A stretch of 64,000 bases of DNA from JAYQKL01 sp049889535 (GCA_049889535.1 JBMHDF010000006.1:62001-126000), one strand, 5' to 3'. Positions 50,876 through 60,581 are shown, numbered from the stretch's first letter. A program made the numbers and translations. The notes: a model not told the origin generated them from the sequence alone.

Positions 50876-52709
50876 TTGTATGATAATTCCTATGGTTATT
50901 TCATTTAAAATATCACCACATTATTTAATATCTTGGTTGGCCTTAACCTTCTTTAGTTTTGTTTCACCTGTGACCGCAGCTGAAGAACTAAAAACTCATG
51001 GGCTGGCGATGCATGGCGCCCCTCAGCTTGCCAACCGCGACGCAGCTTTTTCATATACAGACCCGCGGCCGATTAAGGGTAGCAAAATTGTTTTTGCCAA
51101 ACTTGGTAGCTTTGACAGTCTCAACCCGTTTATTGTGCGTGGACAAGCCGCTGCAGGGTTAAGAGACTATGTCTATGAAAGTTTATTGGTGCGCCATTTT
51201 GACGAACCTTTCACGCTTTACGCCCTGCTTGCCAAAAATGTCAGCATGCCAGTCGACAGACGCTCTGTCACATTTGAGCTTGATGAGCGCGCGCGGTTTT
51301 CTGATGGAAGCCCCGTTACAATTGAGGACATAAAATTTTCATATGAGACATTGCGCGATAAAGGCCGCCCCAATCATCGTTATTATTATGGCAAAGTCAA
51401 AGAGGTCATCACAACCGACACCACGATTCAATTTCTTTTTGACCCTCAACAGGCTGACCTTGAAATGCCCCTTATAATGGGCCTCATGCCAATTTTTCCT
51501 AAACATGATTTTACGCAACGCAATTTCAATGAAACCAGCCTGAAACCACCAATTGGTTCCGGCCCCTATATTGTTGCAGAAGTTCAAGCGGGGAAGAAAA
51601 TTATATATGAAAAGAACCCAAATTATTGGGGGCAGGATTTAGCCGTCAATGCGGGCCGGCATAATCTGAATGAAATTTATTTTGATTATTATCGAGATGA
51701 AAACACCGCCTTTGAAGCCTTCAAAACAGGACTCGTTGATATATGGGAGGAAAGTAACCCGCTGCGCTGGACACGCGGGTATAATTTTCCTGCAGCGAAA
51801 GACGGGCGTATCATTCAAGAAAACATTAAAACCGGCACCCCCTCAGGCCTTTACGGTTTTGTCTTTAACACAAGACGAGCGCAGTTTTCTGATGTCAAAA
51901 CCCGTGAAGCGCTGAGCTTGATTTTTAACTTTGATTGGGTCAATAAAAACCTCTTTGCGAATGCGTATCAGCGCACAGAAAGTTATTTTCAAAACTCAGA
52001 CTTAAGTGCCTTGAACATTGCTGCCAACGCATCTGAAAAAAAGATTTTGCGCGGCGCAGGATTAGACAAATCCATTTTAGAAAAGGGTTATCACGCCCCT
52101 AAAGGTGATGTGAGTGGACAAAACCGTGCGGCGCGCGCGCAAAGCATTCAACTCCTAAAACAGGCTGGTTATGAAATTCGTAATGGTCGCATGCTACATC
52201 AAAAAACAGGTGCGTTTCTTAATTTTGAAATCATGGTACAAACGCGAGAGGAAGAGCGCCTTGCCATTGCATATAGCCGCATGCTCAAGCGCATTGGCGT
52301 CACAGCACGGGTGCGCTTTGTTGACTCGACCCAATATCAAAACCGATTACAAAAATTTGATTATGACATGATTATCAACCGCTGGTATGCGTCCTTGTCA
52401 CCCGGCAATGAACAGGCTTTTTATTGGAGCAGCCAAGCGGCAGATAATTCAGGTAGCCGAAATTATCCGGGCGTGAAAAGCCCTTATATTGATGCCGCTA
52501 TTGATAAAATGACACAGGCAAAAACGCGACAAGAGCTTGTAACAGCTTCCCGCGCGCTTGATCGGCTGCTTCTCGCTGGGCATTATGTTGTGCCTTTATA
52601 CCATCAGCCTGAACAATGGGTGGCCCGCTGGCATCATGTTGAACATAGCTGGCGGCATTCCCTTTATGGCGTGAAGTTTGATAGCTGGTGGGTGAACCCA
52701 GATAATTAA
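50850..52709 (+). CDS. Peptide-type ABC transporter substrate-binding protein, unlinked
   Basis: A 619-residue family-5 (OppA/DppA-like) solute-binding protein with a signal peptide ending near VTAAEE. ATG 50850 is used; ATG 50880 is an alternative and neither has a strong ribosome site. Typical segments are GLRDYVYESLLV, VTFELDERARFSDGSPVTIEDIKFS, IGSGPYIV and NPNYWG, and the C-terminal PLYHQPEQWVARWHH. Members with RPIKGSKIVFAK-type starts (YejA-like) bind long peptides or microcin C-like compounds. The usual permease and ATPase genes are not next to it. It converges with ntrC, overlapping by four bases. Confidence 0.87.
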   Translation: MGHRKVIISCMIIPMVISFKISPHYLISWLALTFFSFVSPVTAAEELKTHGLAMHGAPQLANRDAAFSYTDPRPIKGSKIVFAKLGSFDSLNPFIVRGQAAAGLRDYVYESLLVRHFDEPFTLYALLAKNVSMPVDRRSVTFELDERARFSDGSPVTIEDIKFSYETLRDKGRPNHRYYYGKVKEVITTDTTIQFLFDPQQADLEMPLIMGLMPIFPKHDFTQRNFNETSLKPPIGSGPYIVAEVQAGKKIIYEKNPNYWGQDLAVNAGRHNLNEIYFDYYRDENTAFEAFKTGLVDIWEESNPLRWTRGYNFPAAKDGRIIQENIKTGTPSGLYGFVFNTRRAQFSDVKTREALSLIFNFDWVNKNLFANAYQRTESYFQNSDLSALNIAANASEKKILRGAGLDKSILEKGYHAPKGDVSGQNRAARAQSIQLLKQAGYEIRNGRMLHQKTGAFLNFEIMVQTREEERLAIAYSRMLKRIGVTARVRFVDSTQYQNRLQKFDYDMIINRWYASLSPGNEQAFYWSSQAADNSGSRNYPGVKSPYIDAAIDKMTQAKTRQELVTASRALDRLLLAGHYVVPLYHQPEQWVARWHHVEHSWRHSLYGVKFDSWWVNPDN

Positions 52710-54154
52710 GACCGACGCGATTGGCGAATAACATCAATCCCTAATTCACGGATTTTTTTGCGCAATGTGTTGCGGTTTAACCCCAATAATTCTGCTGTTT
52801 TAATTTGATTACCATTGGTCGCCGCCAAAGCCTGACGAATAAGCGGTTCTTCCAATTCTTTCAAAACGCGATCATAAAGGCCAGCTGGTGGCAGAGCACC
52901 GCCAAACTGATTGAAATATTGTGCTAAATGCATATCGACACTTTCTGAAATGGTCGCGGCATTTTGGGTTGAGACGGTCGCTGTTTCTGTAGGCGCTAAA
53001 TCGGAAAGTTCTTGGTGTAAAATGTCAGAGCCAATCACCTCATCATTATAAAGCGCAGCAATACGGCGCATGAGGTTTTCCAGCTCTCGCACATTACCTG
53101 GCCAATTATATTTTTTTAAATAAGCAATCCCCTCTGGCGAAACAGATTTTGCCGGTAGCCCCTCTTGTGTCGCCAATTTTAAGAAATGACGGCATAAATC
53201 TTCTAAATCTTCCAGACGGTTCCGCAAGGGCGGGATGCGCAAGGGCACAACATTGAGGCGATAATATAAATCCTCCCGAAATAAGCCCTGATTGATAAGT
53301 ATTTTAAGATCCTTATTGGTTGCTGCGACAATCCGAACATCCGTCTTAATCGGGGTGCGCCCACCAACCGTTGTGAACTCACCCTCTTGCAACACTCGCA
53401 ATAAGCGGGTTTGAGTGTCCATCGGCATGTCGCCAATTTCATCTAAAAATAATGTGCCGCCATCTGCTTGCGCAAATCGCCCCTCGACACGCTGGTTAGC
53501 CCCTGTAAAGGCGCCCTTTTCATGGCCAAATAATTCACTCTCAATCAAATCTTTTGGAATCGCTGCCATATTAATCGCGACAAATGGCCCGTGCTGACGC
53601 TGGCCCAATTCGTGCAGCGCGCGCGCAATCAGTTCTTTACCCGTGCCGCTCTCGCCAGAAACCATAACGGTCAGATCGTTTTGCATCAGCCGCGCCAGTC
53701 CACGATAAATATCCTGCATAGCCGGAGAGCGTCCAATCAACGGCATCTCGTCATCGCCGAAACTATCTGTCGTAGTTGATTTTGTTTCCTGCGCAGAAAT
53801 CGCTCGATTGGTGATGCTCAGCAATTCTTTCAAATCAAACGGCTTGGGTAGATATTCATAAGCGCCACGCTCGGCAGCTGTCACAGCAGTGGACAGCGTG
53901 TTAAGCGCACTCATCACAATAATCGGTAAATCAGGGCGTAAGCGTTTAATACGCGGTATCAGATCAAAAGCGTTTTCATCAGGCATGACCACATCAGTCA
54001 CAATCAAGTCGCCCTCACCCGCACTAGCCCAGCGCCAGAGTGTCGCCGCATTACTTGTTGCCTTCACTTCATAACCAGCTCGACCCAAAGCTTGGGTAAC
54101 AACAGTGCGTATTGCTGTATCATCATCAGCAACAAGAATAGTTCCTTTACTCAT
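52706..54154 (-). CDS. ntrC: Nitrogen regulation response regulator NtrC
   Basis: A 482-residue enhancer-binding regulator. The receiver domain has Asp11/Asp12 in VADDD and phospho-acceptor Asp54 in VTDVVMPDE. The sigma-54 AAA+ domain shows GESGTGKE (Walker A) and GAFTGAN, the sigma-54 contact loop, and GGTLFLDEIGDMP. The C-terminal Fis-type helix-turn-helix is NQIKTAELLGLNRNTLRKKI. It activates sigma-54 promoters of nitrogen assimilation genes when nitrogen is low. Its start overlaps the ntrB stop by four bases, and dusB is upstream, the classical nifR3-ntrB-ntrC order. Confidence 0.95.
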   Translation of the reverse strand: MSKGTILVADDDTAIRTVVTQALGRAGYEVKATSNAATLWRWASAGEGDLIVTDVVMPDENAFDLIPRIKRLRPDLPIIVMSALNTLSTAVTAAERGAYEYLPKPFDLKELLSITNRAISAQETKSTTTDSFGDDEMPLIGRSPAMQDIYRGLARLMQNDLTVMVSGESGTGKELIARALHELGQRQHGPFVAINMAAIPKDLIESELFGHEKGAFTGANQRVEGRFAQADGGTLFLDEIGDMPMDTQTRLLRVLQEGEFTTVGGRTPIKTDVRIVAATNKDLKILINQGLFREDLYYRLNVVPLRIPPLRNRLEDLEDLCRHFLKLATQEGLPAKSVSPEGIAYLKKYNWPGNVRELENLMRRIAALYNDEVIGSDILHQELSDLAPTETATVSTQNAATISESVDMHLAQYFNQFGGALPPAGLYDRVLKELEEPLIRQALAATNGNQIKTAELLGLNRNTLRKKIRELGIDVIRQSRRS

Positions 54155-55290
54155 GTGTCAATACTCTCATTCTCTTGCGCGCCTAATGGCTTTGGTATTT
54201 TTTCACCTATCGGCATCAGCACTCTAAAAATTGTTTGGCCCGGCTCACTTTCGCATTCAATCACGCCACCATGATCATCAATAATTTTTGCAACAAGCGC
54301 CAAGCCTAAACCAGTACCATTTGATTTATTGGTCACAAATGGTTCAAAAATAATATTGCGCAAATCCTCATCAATCCCTGCACCATTATCGATTACACAA
54401 AATTCTAACGGCAGGCTGATGCGCGTGCCACGCCCTGGTAAGGCCAGCCTGACACCTGGTCGAAAAGAGGTTTGTAAAATAATTTTGCCATTTGTTTTAT
54501 CCACCGCTTCGGCAGCATTTTTCACCAAGTTCAAAAAAACCTGAATGAGCTGGTCTTTATTGCCGCGCAAAGCAGGTAATGATGGGTCATAATTTTCATG
54601 AATTTTGACATGCTGACCAAAACCATTGCGCGCGATTTGTGCAACATGGTTCAAAACTGTGTGAATGTTCACCTCATCTGTTTGGTCTAAAGGCTGGTCT
54701 GTAAACACCTCAAACTGGTCAACCAAGCCAGCAATGCGGTCCGTTTCGCTGCAAATCAAATGCGTAAGCTCGCGGTCATGCTCACTCAACTCTGTTTCCA
54801 ATAATTGCGCAGCGCCTTTAATACCCGATAATGGATTTTTAATTTCATGCGCCAACATCGCCGCCATGCCAGAAACAGAGCGCGCCGCTCCGCGATGTGT
54901 GAGCTGCCGGTCAATTTTTGAAGCGATAGATTTTTTCTGAATAATCAACATCACCTCTTTTTCATCACCTGGCACAGGGGCCACCTGCACATCAACCATT
55001 TGCTTTTTACCCGTGCGCGGCGTGCCTAAATCAATCTCATATTCATTAATGGTGTTTCCCGACTTAATCACATTATCCACAAGCCCAATAAGCGGACTAC
55101 CAAATGGTACAATCTCATCAAGCTTTTTAGATTGCAGCAAAGTCTGCCCAAGTGAGAAAAATTCTTCTGAGGCAAAATTAGCATAGTGAATTTGACCATT
55201 CTCATGCACAACTAAAACAGGTTGCGGTAAGCCTGAAAGTATTTGGGAAGATTTATCTGACGATAATGGGTTCATCATATCACTCATCAC
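54151..55290 (-). CDS. ntrB: Nitrogen regulation sensor kinase NtrB
   Basis: A 379-residue cytosolic histidine kinase. A PAS domain occupies residues about 15-115 (GLPQPVLVVHENGQIHYAN). The phospho-acceptor His148 is in AHEIKNPLSGIKGAAQ, and the ATPase domain has NLVKNAAEAV (N box), DNGAGI (G1) and GTGLGLALV (G2). There is no membrane segment. NtrB phosphorylates NtrC in response to PII signalling. The gene overlaps both dusB (one base) and ntrC (four bases), so translation of all three is coupled. Confidence 0.95.
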   Translation of the reverse strand: MMSDMMNPLSSDKSSQILSGLPQPVLVVHENGQIHYANFASEEFFSLGQTLLQSKKLDEIVPFGSPLIGLVDNVIKSGNTINEYEIDLGTPRTGKKQMVDVQVAPVPGDEKEVMLIIQKKSIASKIDRQLTHRGAARSVSGMAAMLAHEIKNPLSGIKGAAQLLETELSEHDRELTHLICSETDRIAGLVDQFEVFTDQPLDQTDEVNIHTVLNHVAQIARNGFGQHVKIHENYDPSLPALRGNKDQLIQVFLNLVKNAAEAVDKTNGKIILQTSFRPGVRLALPGRGTRISLPLEFCVIDNGAGIDEDLRNIIFEPFVTNKSNGTGLGLALVAKIIDDHGGVIECESEPGQTIFRVLMPIGEKIPKPLGAQENESIDT

Positions 55291-56324
55291 TAAGCCGCAA
55301 CGCCTAGCCCTGCAGACTGGTAATCAATTAAGGGCGGGTGCGCGTATAGCTTGTTAATGCTGTCTAGCACATCTTCAGGTACGGTTTGCTGGCAAATTTT
55401 ACCACGAAAAATTTTTGCTTCTTGCGTATCACCAAAATGGGTTTCGACAAACCCGGCCAAATGCTTGCGCGCCATTTTCACCCCAAGCGGTACACCATAA
55501 TGCGATATGACATCTTCATACCAAGCAGTTACCAACTCACATCGCTTATTGGCCTGTGGAGGGTTCGGCCAAATACCTGTCGCTAGATAATGTTCAATTT
55601 GCCCCAAAAGCCAAGGCTGGCCTATCGCGCCACGCCCAACCATCACACCATCAGCACCAGATTCATCCAATGCCTGGCGCGCTTTTTCACCAGAGGTTAT
55701 ATCGCCATTCACAATCACCGGAACGCTAACGCTTTCTTTTGTCGCCCGTACGGCTTTCCAATCCGCGACCCCTTTATAAAATTGGTTGCGCGTGCGCCCA
55801 TGAATCGTAATCATTCGCACCCCGATTTGTTCAGCGCGCATGGCGATTTGTGGTGCGTTAAGTGTATCAAAATCCCAACCAAGCCGCATTTTCAGAGTTA
55901 CTGGAACAGACACTGCCTTGACGGTTGCCTCAATAATATCTAGAGCCAATTTTTCATCGCGCATTAAGGCCGAACCAGAAAGCCCGCCCGTCACTTGTCG
56001 AGAGGGGCAGCCCATATTGATATCAATAATATCCGCACCAGCCTGTTCAGCAATTTTTGCACCCTCCGCAAGCCAATAGGGGTCTCGACCTGCAAGCTGG
56101 ATTATGAACGGCGACAACACCCCGCCACCTTCTGCACGTTTCACAACATCGGGTCGCGCTTTAACCAATTCCTCACTGGCTACCATTTCTGAAACAACCC
56201 AAGATGCCCCTTGCTGGGTAGCTAATTTGCGAAAAGGCAAATCCGTCACCCCCGACATAGGCGCCAAAGCCACACGCATACGCGCTGGATTTTGGGGCAT
56301 TGATTGGTTGATAAAAATGGTCAT
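55290..56324 (-). CDS. dusB: tRNA-dihydrouridine synthase DusB (NifR3)
   Basis: A 344-residue FMN TIM-barrel enzyme that reduces uridine in the tRNA D-loop. APMSGVTDLPFR is at the start, DINMGCPSRQVTGGLSGSALM carries the catalytic Cys, ITIHGRTRNQFYKGVADW the phosphate-binding segment, and GVMVGRGAIGQPWLL the C-terminal barrel motif. The ATG at 56324 is used; another in-frame ATG is eight codons later, without a better ribosome site. Its place directly upstream of ntrBC is the classical nifR3 arrangement. Confidence 0.93.
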   Translation of the reverse strand: MTIFINQSMPQNPARMRVALAPMSGVTDLPFRKLATQQGASWVVSEMVASEELVKARPDVVKRAEGGGVLSPFIIQLAGRDPYWLAEGAKIAEQAGADIIDINMGCPSRQVTGGLSGSALMRDEKLALDIIEATVKAVSVPVTLKMRLGWDFDTLNAPQIAMRAEQIGVRMITIHGRTRNQFYKGVADWKAVRATKESVSVPVIVNGDITSGEKARQALDESGADGVMVGRGAIGQPWLLGQIEHYLATGIWPNPPQANKRCELVTAWYEDVISHYGVPLGVKMARKHLAGFVETHFGDTQEAKIFRGKICQQTVPEDVLDSINKLYAHPPLIDYQSAGLGVAA

Positions 56325-56467
56325 TTTAAAGGCACGATAAAAACTGCATAAATTTTAGCCAAAATAAGCATAAAAACTTATAGAAACAAGGAATAAACAG
56401 TTTCAATCATAAAAAAACCACGAGAAAACAAATAAAATCTTCCCTTCTTTGGCGGAATCCTTAGTTT

Positions 56468-57712
56468 ATGACTATGACCAAAAAAACTGCGCCCAAAATG
56501 TCCCGTGACAAGCAAATCACCGCGATTATCGTCGCGGCTGGTCGTGGCACGCGTGCCAGCTCGCGCGTTTCTGCCGAATTGCCCAAACAATACCGGCTCA
56601 TGCCAGATGGAAAAACAGTCTTGTGGCATTGCTTGCAAAAATTTTGTCATCACCCGCTAATAGATAAAATATTAGTGGTTATTCATGCGGACGACAAAAC
56701 TCTATATGCAGAAACTGCGCGAGATTTGCCAAAGCTTTTACCGCCAGTTTTTGGCGGCGCAACGCGTCAGGAGTCTGTGCTTGCTGGGCTTACAGCCTTA
56801 GTGCCTGAGAAATGTGATTATGTAGTGGTGCATGATGGGGCGCGGCCATTTGTAGATGAAGCGCTCATTAACCGCGTGATTGATGGTCTTGCCTCATATC
56901 CCTGCGTGATACCAGTTCTGGATGTCACCGACACGCTCAAGCAAATTCATCAAGCATCAGAAAATGGCTATCAGGTTAGCACCCCTGACCGTGCGCAGTT
57001 TCGTCAGGCTCAAACGCCGCAAGGGTTTCATTTTCAGGATATTTATGAAGCGCATCAGAAAGCTGAAGAAAGTCAATCGCTTGCAACAGATGATGCCGCG
57101 CTTATGGAAGCCAACACAATTGGCTTTGTAGATGGCGTACCAGAAAATATCAAACTCACACGTGCAGAGGATTTTACAGCGCTCATGACAAATCAAAATT
57201 TAGAAACCCGCACTGCGGCTGGTTATGATGTACATGCATTTGATAAAACCCCAGCCGCACAAGGCGAGCAAGCAATTAAACTTGGCGGGGTCGCCATTGA
57301 ACATTCGCACCAGCTGGTTGGGCATTCAGATGCTGATGTTGCGCTGCACGCGCTAACAGATGCTTTGCTTGGCACATTGGCTTTGGGCGATATTGGAGAT
57401 CATTTCCCCCCAAGTGAAGACGCGCATAAAGACCGTGACTCGGCGGATTTTTTGCGCCACGCCGTTGATTTAATCACCCGTCATCAGGCAAAAATTGTGC
57501 ATCTGGACCTTACAATTATTTGTGAAGTCCCTAAAATTAAACCCCACCGCGAAGCAATGCGCCAGCAAATTGCCCAAATTTGCGGTATCAGCCCAATGCG
57601 GGTTAGTGTCAAGGCCACAACAACCGAAAAACTCGGGTTTACTGGCCGCGAAGAAGGCATTGCTGCACAGGCTATGGCCAGCATTCAATGCCCCGCTCAC
57701 GACAATCAATAA
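56468..57712 (+). CDS. ispDF: Bifunctional IspD/IspF enzyme
   Basis: A 414-residue fusion for two steps of the MEP isoprenoid pathway. IspD occupies about 1-225, with IIVAAGRGTRASS (CTP-binding loop), AELPKQY and VVHDGARPFV. IspF begins near residue 250 with AGYDVHAFD (metal Asp and His), GHSDADVALHALTDALLG, IGDHFPPSE and the C-terminal KATTTEKLGFTGR. The fusion is widespread in alphaproteobacteria and epsilon-proteobacteria. An ATG two codons later is an alternative start. It heads an operon with pgpA and the CinA-type gene. Confidence 0.94.
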   Translation: MTMTKKTAPKMSRDKQITAIIVAAGRGTRASSRVSAELPKQYRLMPDGKTVLWHCLQKFCHHPLIDKILVVIHADDKTLYAETARDLPKLLPPVFGGATRQESVLAGLTALVPEKCDYVVVHDGARPFVDEALINRVIDGLASYPCVIPVLDVTDTLKQIHQASENGYQVSTPDRAQFRQAQTPQGFHFQDIYEAHQKAEESQSLATDDAALMEANTIGFVDGVPENIKLTRAEDFTALMTNQNLETRTAAGYDVHAFDKTPAAQGEQAIKLGGVAIEHSHQLVGHSDADVALHALTDALLGTLALGDIGDHFPPSEDAHKDRDSADFLRHAVDLITRHQAKIVHLDLTIICEVPKIKPHREAMRQQIAQICGISPMRVSVKATTTEKLGFTGREEGIAAQAMASIQCPAHDNQ

Positions 57713-57732
57713 ACGCGATAAGAGAAAGAAAA

Positions 57733-58251
57733 ATGCTGAAACTCCATTCCATACCAAAAGGCCTAGGCCTGTTTTCACCCGCCTTTTGGCTGGCCAGTTT
57801 TTTTGGAAGCGGCTTATTACGCCCTGCATCAGGCACATGGGGCAGCTTATTAGCTTTTATTCTAGCAATAATAATATTAATAGAATTCAACAAGTTAACT
57901 TTATTTATTTTATCCATCACTTTATTCTTTATTGGCTTATGGGCAAGCACAAAATGGCTCGCGCATGATACCAATAAAGACCCATCAGCCATCGTCATTG
58001 ATGAAGCGGCGGGTCTGTTTCTCACCCTCTCCCTGCTCCCTTATAGTCACCAAACCAGCACAGCCAGCCTTACCCTTTTATTGGGTTTCGGGTTTTTCAG
58101 GCTATTTGATATTCTAAAGCCCTGGCCGGTAAGCTATGCCGACAAACAACTCAGCGGCGCGCTTGGGGTTATGCTTGATGATATATTGGCAGGGCTGATG
58201 GCAGCGGGTGCGAGCTTTTTGGTTTTGAAAGGACTGATTTATGTTTTCTGA
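57733..58251 (+). CDS. pgpA: Phosphatidylglycerophosphatase A
   Basis: A 172-residue membrane enzyme starting at ATG 57733 (AGAGAAAG upstream); the frame extends 15 codons earlier, which would overlap ispDF. LRPASGTWGSLLA near the start, AIVIDEAAGLFLTL, and FFRLFDILKPWPVSYAD with LDDILAGLMA are the family motifs. It removes phosphate from phosphatidylglycerol phosphate. Hydrophobic segments separate these motifs. The 3' end overlaps the next gene by 11 bases. Confidence 0.92.
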   Translation: MLKLHSIPKGLGLFSPAFWLASFFGSGLLRPASGTWGSLLAFILAIIILIEFNKLTLFILSITLFFIGLWASTKWLAHDTNKDPSAIVIDEAAGLFLTLSLLPYSHQTSTASLTLLLGFGFFRLFDILKPWPVSYADKQLSGALGVMLDDILAGLMAAGASFLVLKGLIYVF

Positions 58252-58723
58252 CGACTTGGTAAATAAAACCCAAACACTTCTTACGCGTTTGGAAGAAAAA
58301 AACTGGCGGGTTTCGTGCGCAGAAAGCTGCACTGGTGGGTTAATCGCCGCTCTGATAACAGAAATTCCAGGCTCCTCCCGCGTTTTTGGGCGCAGTTTTG
58401 TGACTTATTCCAATATTTCAAAACATGATTTATTGGGTGTACCAAAACAACTCTTGATTGATTATGGCGCCGTCAGCGAAGAGGTCGCCTCTTCTATGGC
58501 ACAAAATGTGCTGGAAAAAACTACTGCCAGCCTCACCATCGCAGTTTCTGGTATTGCGGGGCCTGGCGCGTCTGACATAAAACCAGTCGGTACGGTACAT
58601 ATGGCGACCGCAACAGCAGAGGGCGTGGTTCACATCAAACAAAGCTTTGGGGATTTAGGGCGCACAAATGTTCGTCTGGCTACTGTTAATGCTGCGATAG
58701 ACATGCTGCTTGACAGGCTCTAG
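58241..58723 (+). CDS. pncC: CinA-type nicotinamide-nucleotide amidohydrolase
   Basis: A 160-residue stand-alone CinA C-terminal domain. SCAESCTGGLIAALITEIPGSS at the start includes the nucleophile Ser and the TGG loop, then FVTYSNISKHDLLGV, YGAVSEEVASSMA and IAVSGIAGPGASD, which are all standard. PncC turns NMN into nicotinate mononucleotide. Overlap with pgpA indicates coupled expression. It converges with the RatA-like gene. Confidence 0.9.
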   Translation: MFSDDLVNKTQTLLTRLEEKNWRVSCAESCTGGLIAALITEIPGSSRVFGRSFVTYSNISKHDLLGVPKQLLIDYGAVSEEVASSMAQNVLEKTTASLTIAVSGIAGPGASDIKPVGTVHMATATAEGVVHIKQSFGDLGRTNVRLATVNAAIDMLLDRL

Positions 58724-58738
58724 CCAATAAAGAGAGCT

Positions 58739-59185
58739 TTAACCATAAAGTTGATGCGCGCGCGCTTCAAAAGCTGCGACAAATTTATCTACCGCCCGCC
58801 CCATAAGTGGTTGAATCACCCGCCGTAATAAAGGCGCACGAAAATCAAAGTCCAAATAAAATTTAATATAACACCCACCCTCTCGCGCCTCAAAATGCCA
58901 ACGGTTTTCCAAGCGTCGAAAGGGGCCATTTTCTTGCGCCACCAAAATCTTTAAATTCTGCGGGTCTAAATCAACTTCGCTGGTATAGGTTTCGCGTATC
59001 ATTTTATATGCCACCCGTAAATCAGCGAGCATCAGTTGATGCCCATTATCCAGCTCACGCGTTTCTTGCACCCGCGCGCCCACACAATAAGGCACAAATT
59101 CAGGATAACTTGGAACATCTGCGACAAGAGCAAACATTTGTTCTGGCGTAAAGTCGCTTTCGCGGACAATCTCCGTCGCGCTCAC
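58739..59185 (-). CDS. RatA/Coq10-type START-domain protein
   Basis: A 148-residue START-fold protein. I place the start at GTG 59185, four bases after the lipA stop, because the family begins just before this point; a longer frame overlaps lipA by 80 bases. The family signature FALVADVPSYPEFVPYC is near the N-terminus, followed by GPFRRLENRWHFEAREGG and the C-terminal amphipathic helix KFVAAFEARAHQLYG. Alphaproteobacterial members next to lipA are usually annotated as Coq10-like ubiquinone-binding proteins; RatA toxins of gammaproteobacteria have the same fold. A role in coenzyme Q delivery is more likely here. Confidence 0.85.
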   Translation of the reverse strand: MSATEIVRESDFTPEQMFALVADVPSYPEFVPYCVGARVQETRELDNGHQLMLADLRVAYKMIRETYTSEVDLDPQNLKILVAQENGPFRRLENRWHFEAREGGCYIKFYLDFDFRAPLLRRVIQPLMGRAVDKFVAAFEARAHQLYG

Positions 59186-59189
59186 AGGC

Positions 59190-60176
59190 TTAACTTTCTG
59201 AGGGGGTGGTCTGTTTGGCGTTTTTGGCTTCTCCGTTAGCCCGCAATTGCGCAAAGTCTTCATCAGCATGATGAGATGAGCGCGTTAATGGGGTTGATGA
59301 AACCATCAAAAAACCTTTCGTGCGGGCAATCGTGGCATAGCTCTCAAACTCATCAGGCGTCACAAACCGGTCAATCGGAGCATGCTTACGCGTAGGCTGC
59401 AAATACTGCCCAATCGTCATAAAATCAATATCGGCAGAGCGCATGTCGTCCATGACCTGCATTACCTCTTCGCGGGTCTCACCCAAGCCAACCATTATGC
59501 CAGACTTGGTAAAGATTGAGGCATCAAGCTCCTTCACACGCTGCAAAAGGCGAAGCGAGTGGAAATACCGCGCGCCAGGTCGTATTGGCAAATAAAGCCG
59601 CGGAGTGGTTTCGAGATTATGGTTAAATACATCAGGCCGCGCCTCAACAACAACTTCCAAAGCACCCTCTTTGCGCAAAAAATCAGGCGTTAAAATTTCG
59701 ATTGTCGTTTCTGGCGAAACCGACCGTATCGCATGAATGGTATTGGCAAAATGTTGCGCGCCGCCATCATCAAGGTCATCGCGATCTACAGAGGTTATCA
59801 CCACATGGCGCAACCCAAGTTTGGCGACTGCGTCTGCCACACGAGCAGGCTCGTCTAAATCAAGCGGGTTTGGCACACCTGTGGCGACATTACAAAACGC
59901 GCAGGCCCGCGTGCAAACATCTCCCATAATCATCATGGTTGCGTGCTTTTGCGACCAGCATTCACCAATATTTGGGCATGCAGCTTCTTCGCACACGGTT
60001 ACAAGTTTATGATCATGAACAATTTTTTGGGTTTCGCGAAAAACCTCAGAACCCGGCGCCTTCACACGTATCCAGTCAGGCTTGCGCAAAATATCGCTAT
60101 CCGGACGCTTAGCCTTTTCGGGATGGCGCACACGTTTTGGATTTTCGCCTGATAAATTGTCAATTACAACAGCCAC
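59190..60176 (-). CDS. lipA: Lipoyl synthase
   Basis: A 328-residue radical-SAM enzyme, starting at GTG 60176 with AAAGGAG upstream. The auxiliary cluster motif CEEAACPNIGEC is C-x4-C-x5-C, and the SAM cluster motif CTRACAFC is C-x3-C-x2-C. GLRHVVITSVDRDDLDDGGA and the C-terminal RSSHHAD, which binds the auxiliary cluster by Ser, are also present. It inserts two sulfur atoms into octanoyl-lipoyl domains. The usual pdh genes are not adjacent on this side. Confidence 0.96.
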   Translation of the reverse strand: MAVVIDNLSGENPKRVRHPEKAKRPDSDILRKPDWIRVKAPGSEVFRETQKIVHDHKLVTVCEEAACPNIGECWSQKHATMMIMGDVCTRACAFCNVATGVPNPLDLDEPARVADAVAKLGLRHVVITSVDRDDLDDGGAQHFANTIHAIRSVSPETTIEILTPDFLRKEGALEVVVEARPDVFNHNLETTPRLYLPIRPGARYFHSLRLLQRVKELDASIFTKSGIMVGLGETREEVMQVMDDMRSADIDFMTIGQYLQPTRKHAPIDRFVTPDEFESYATIARTKGFLMVSSTPLTRSSHHADEDFAQLRANGEAKNAKQTTPSES

Positions 60177-60232
60177 ATTTGTCTCCTTTAGCGCATTATA
60201 TACAATAAAACGGCCAGAAGCTGTAGGGCTTT

Positions 60233-60574
60233 TTAACGCAGGATTAGAACTTGATCGCCTTTTTGCGCATATCCAAGAACCGCACGCGCGCGTTCATCAA
60301 GAAAATCAAGATCTGGCTGGTCACCAGAAAGCAATTGGATATTGCTCAGAAGGCGTTGGTTTTCAAGTTTTATTTGGGTTAATTCATGTTGCTTTTTCTG
60401 CCATTGACGGTCGAGTTCAAATAAAGCTAAAAAACCGCGCTCACCCTGAATGGTCTGCACAAACAACATCACAACCAGCAGTGCCAGAACAATCGGCAGC
60501 ACAAATTGGCGAAGCGCTAATGGGTTTTGCCCGATGGTGCGCGAACTGAGCGGTGATGTGATAAAACGAATCAT
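60233..60574 (-). CDS. ftsB: FtsB/DivIC-like septum protein
   Basis: A 113-residue bitopic membrane protein. After a short cytoplasmic head, residues about 22-42 are a membrane helix (FVLPIVLALLVVMLFVQTIQ), then a coiled coil ELDRQWQKKQHELTQIKLEN and a conserved end DFLDERARAVLGYAQKGDQ. This is the usual FtsB architecture. FtsB links FtsL and FtsQ in the divisome. The order eno then ftsB is common in proteobacteria. Confidence 0.85.
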   Translation of the reverse strand: MIRFITSPLSSRTIGQNPLALRQFVLPIVLALLVVMLFVQTIQGERGFLALFELDRQWQKKQHELTQIKLENQRLLSNIQLLSGDQPDLDFLDERARAVLGYAQKGDQVLILR

Positions 60575-60581
60575 GCCTTAA

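Noticed and set aside
59186..59269. ATG start of the RatA-like gene 80 bases inside lipA
   Set aside because: The extra residues are Pro- and Lys-rich and absent in the family; GTG at 59185 gives the normal family length and a four-base gap after lipA.
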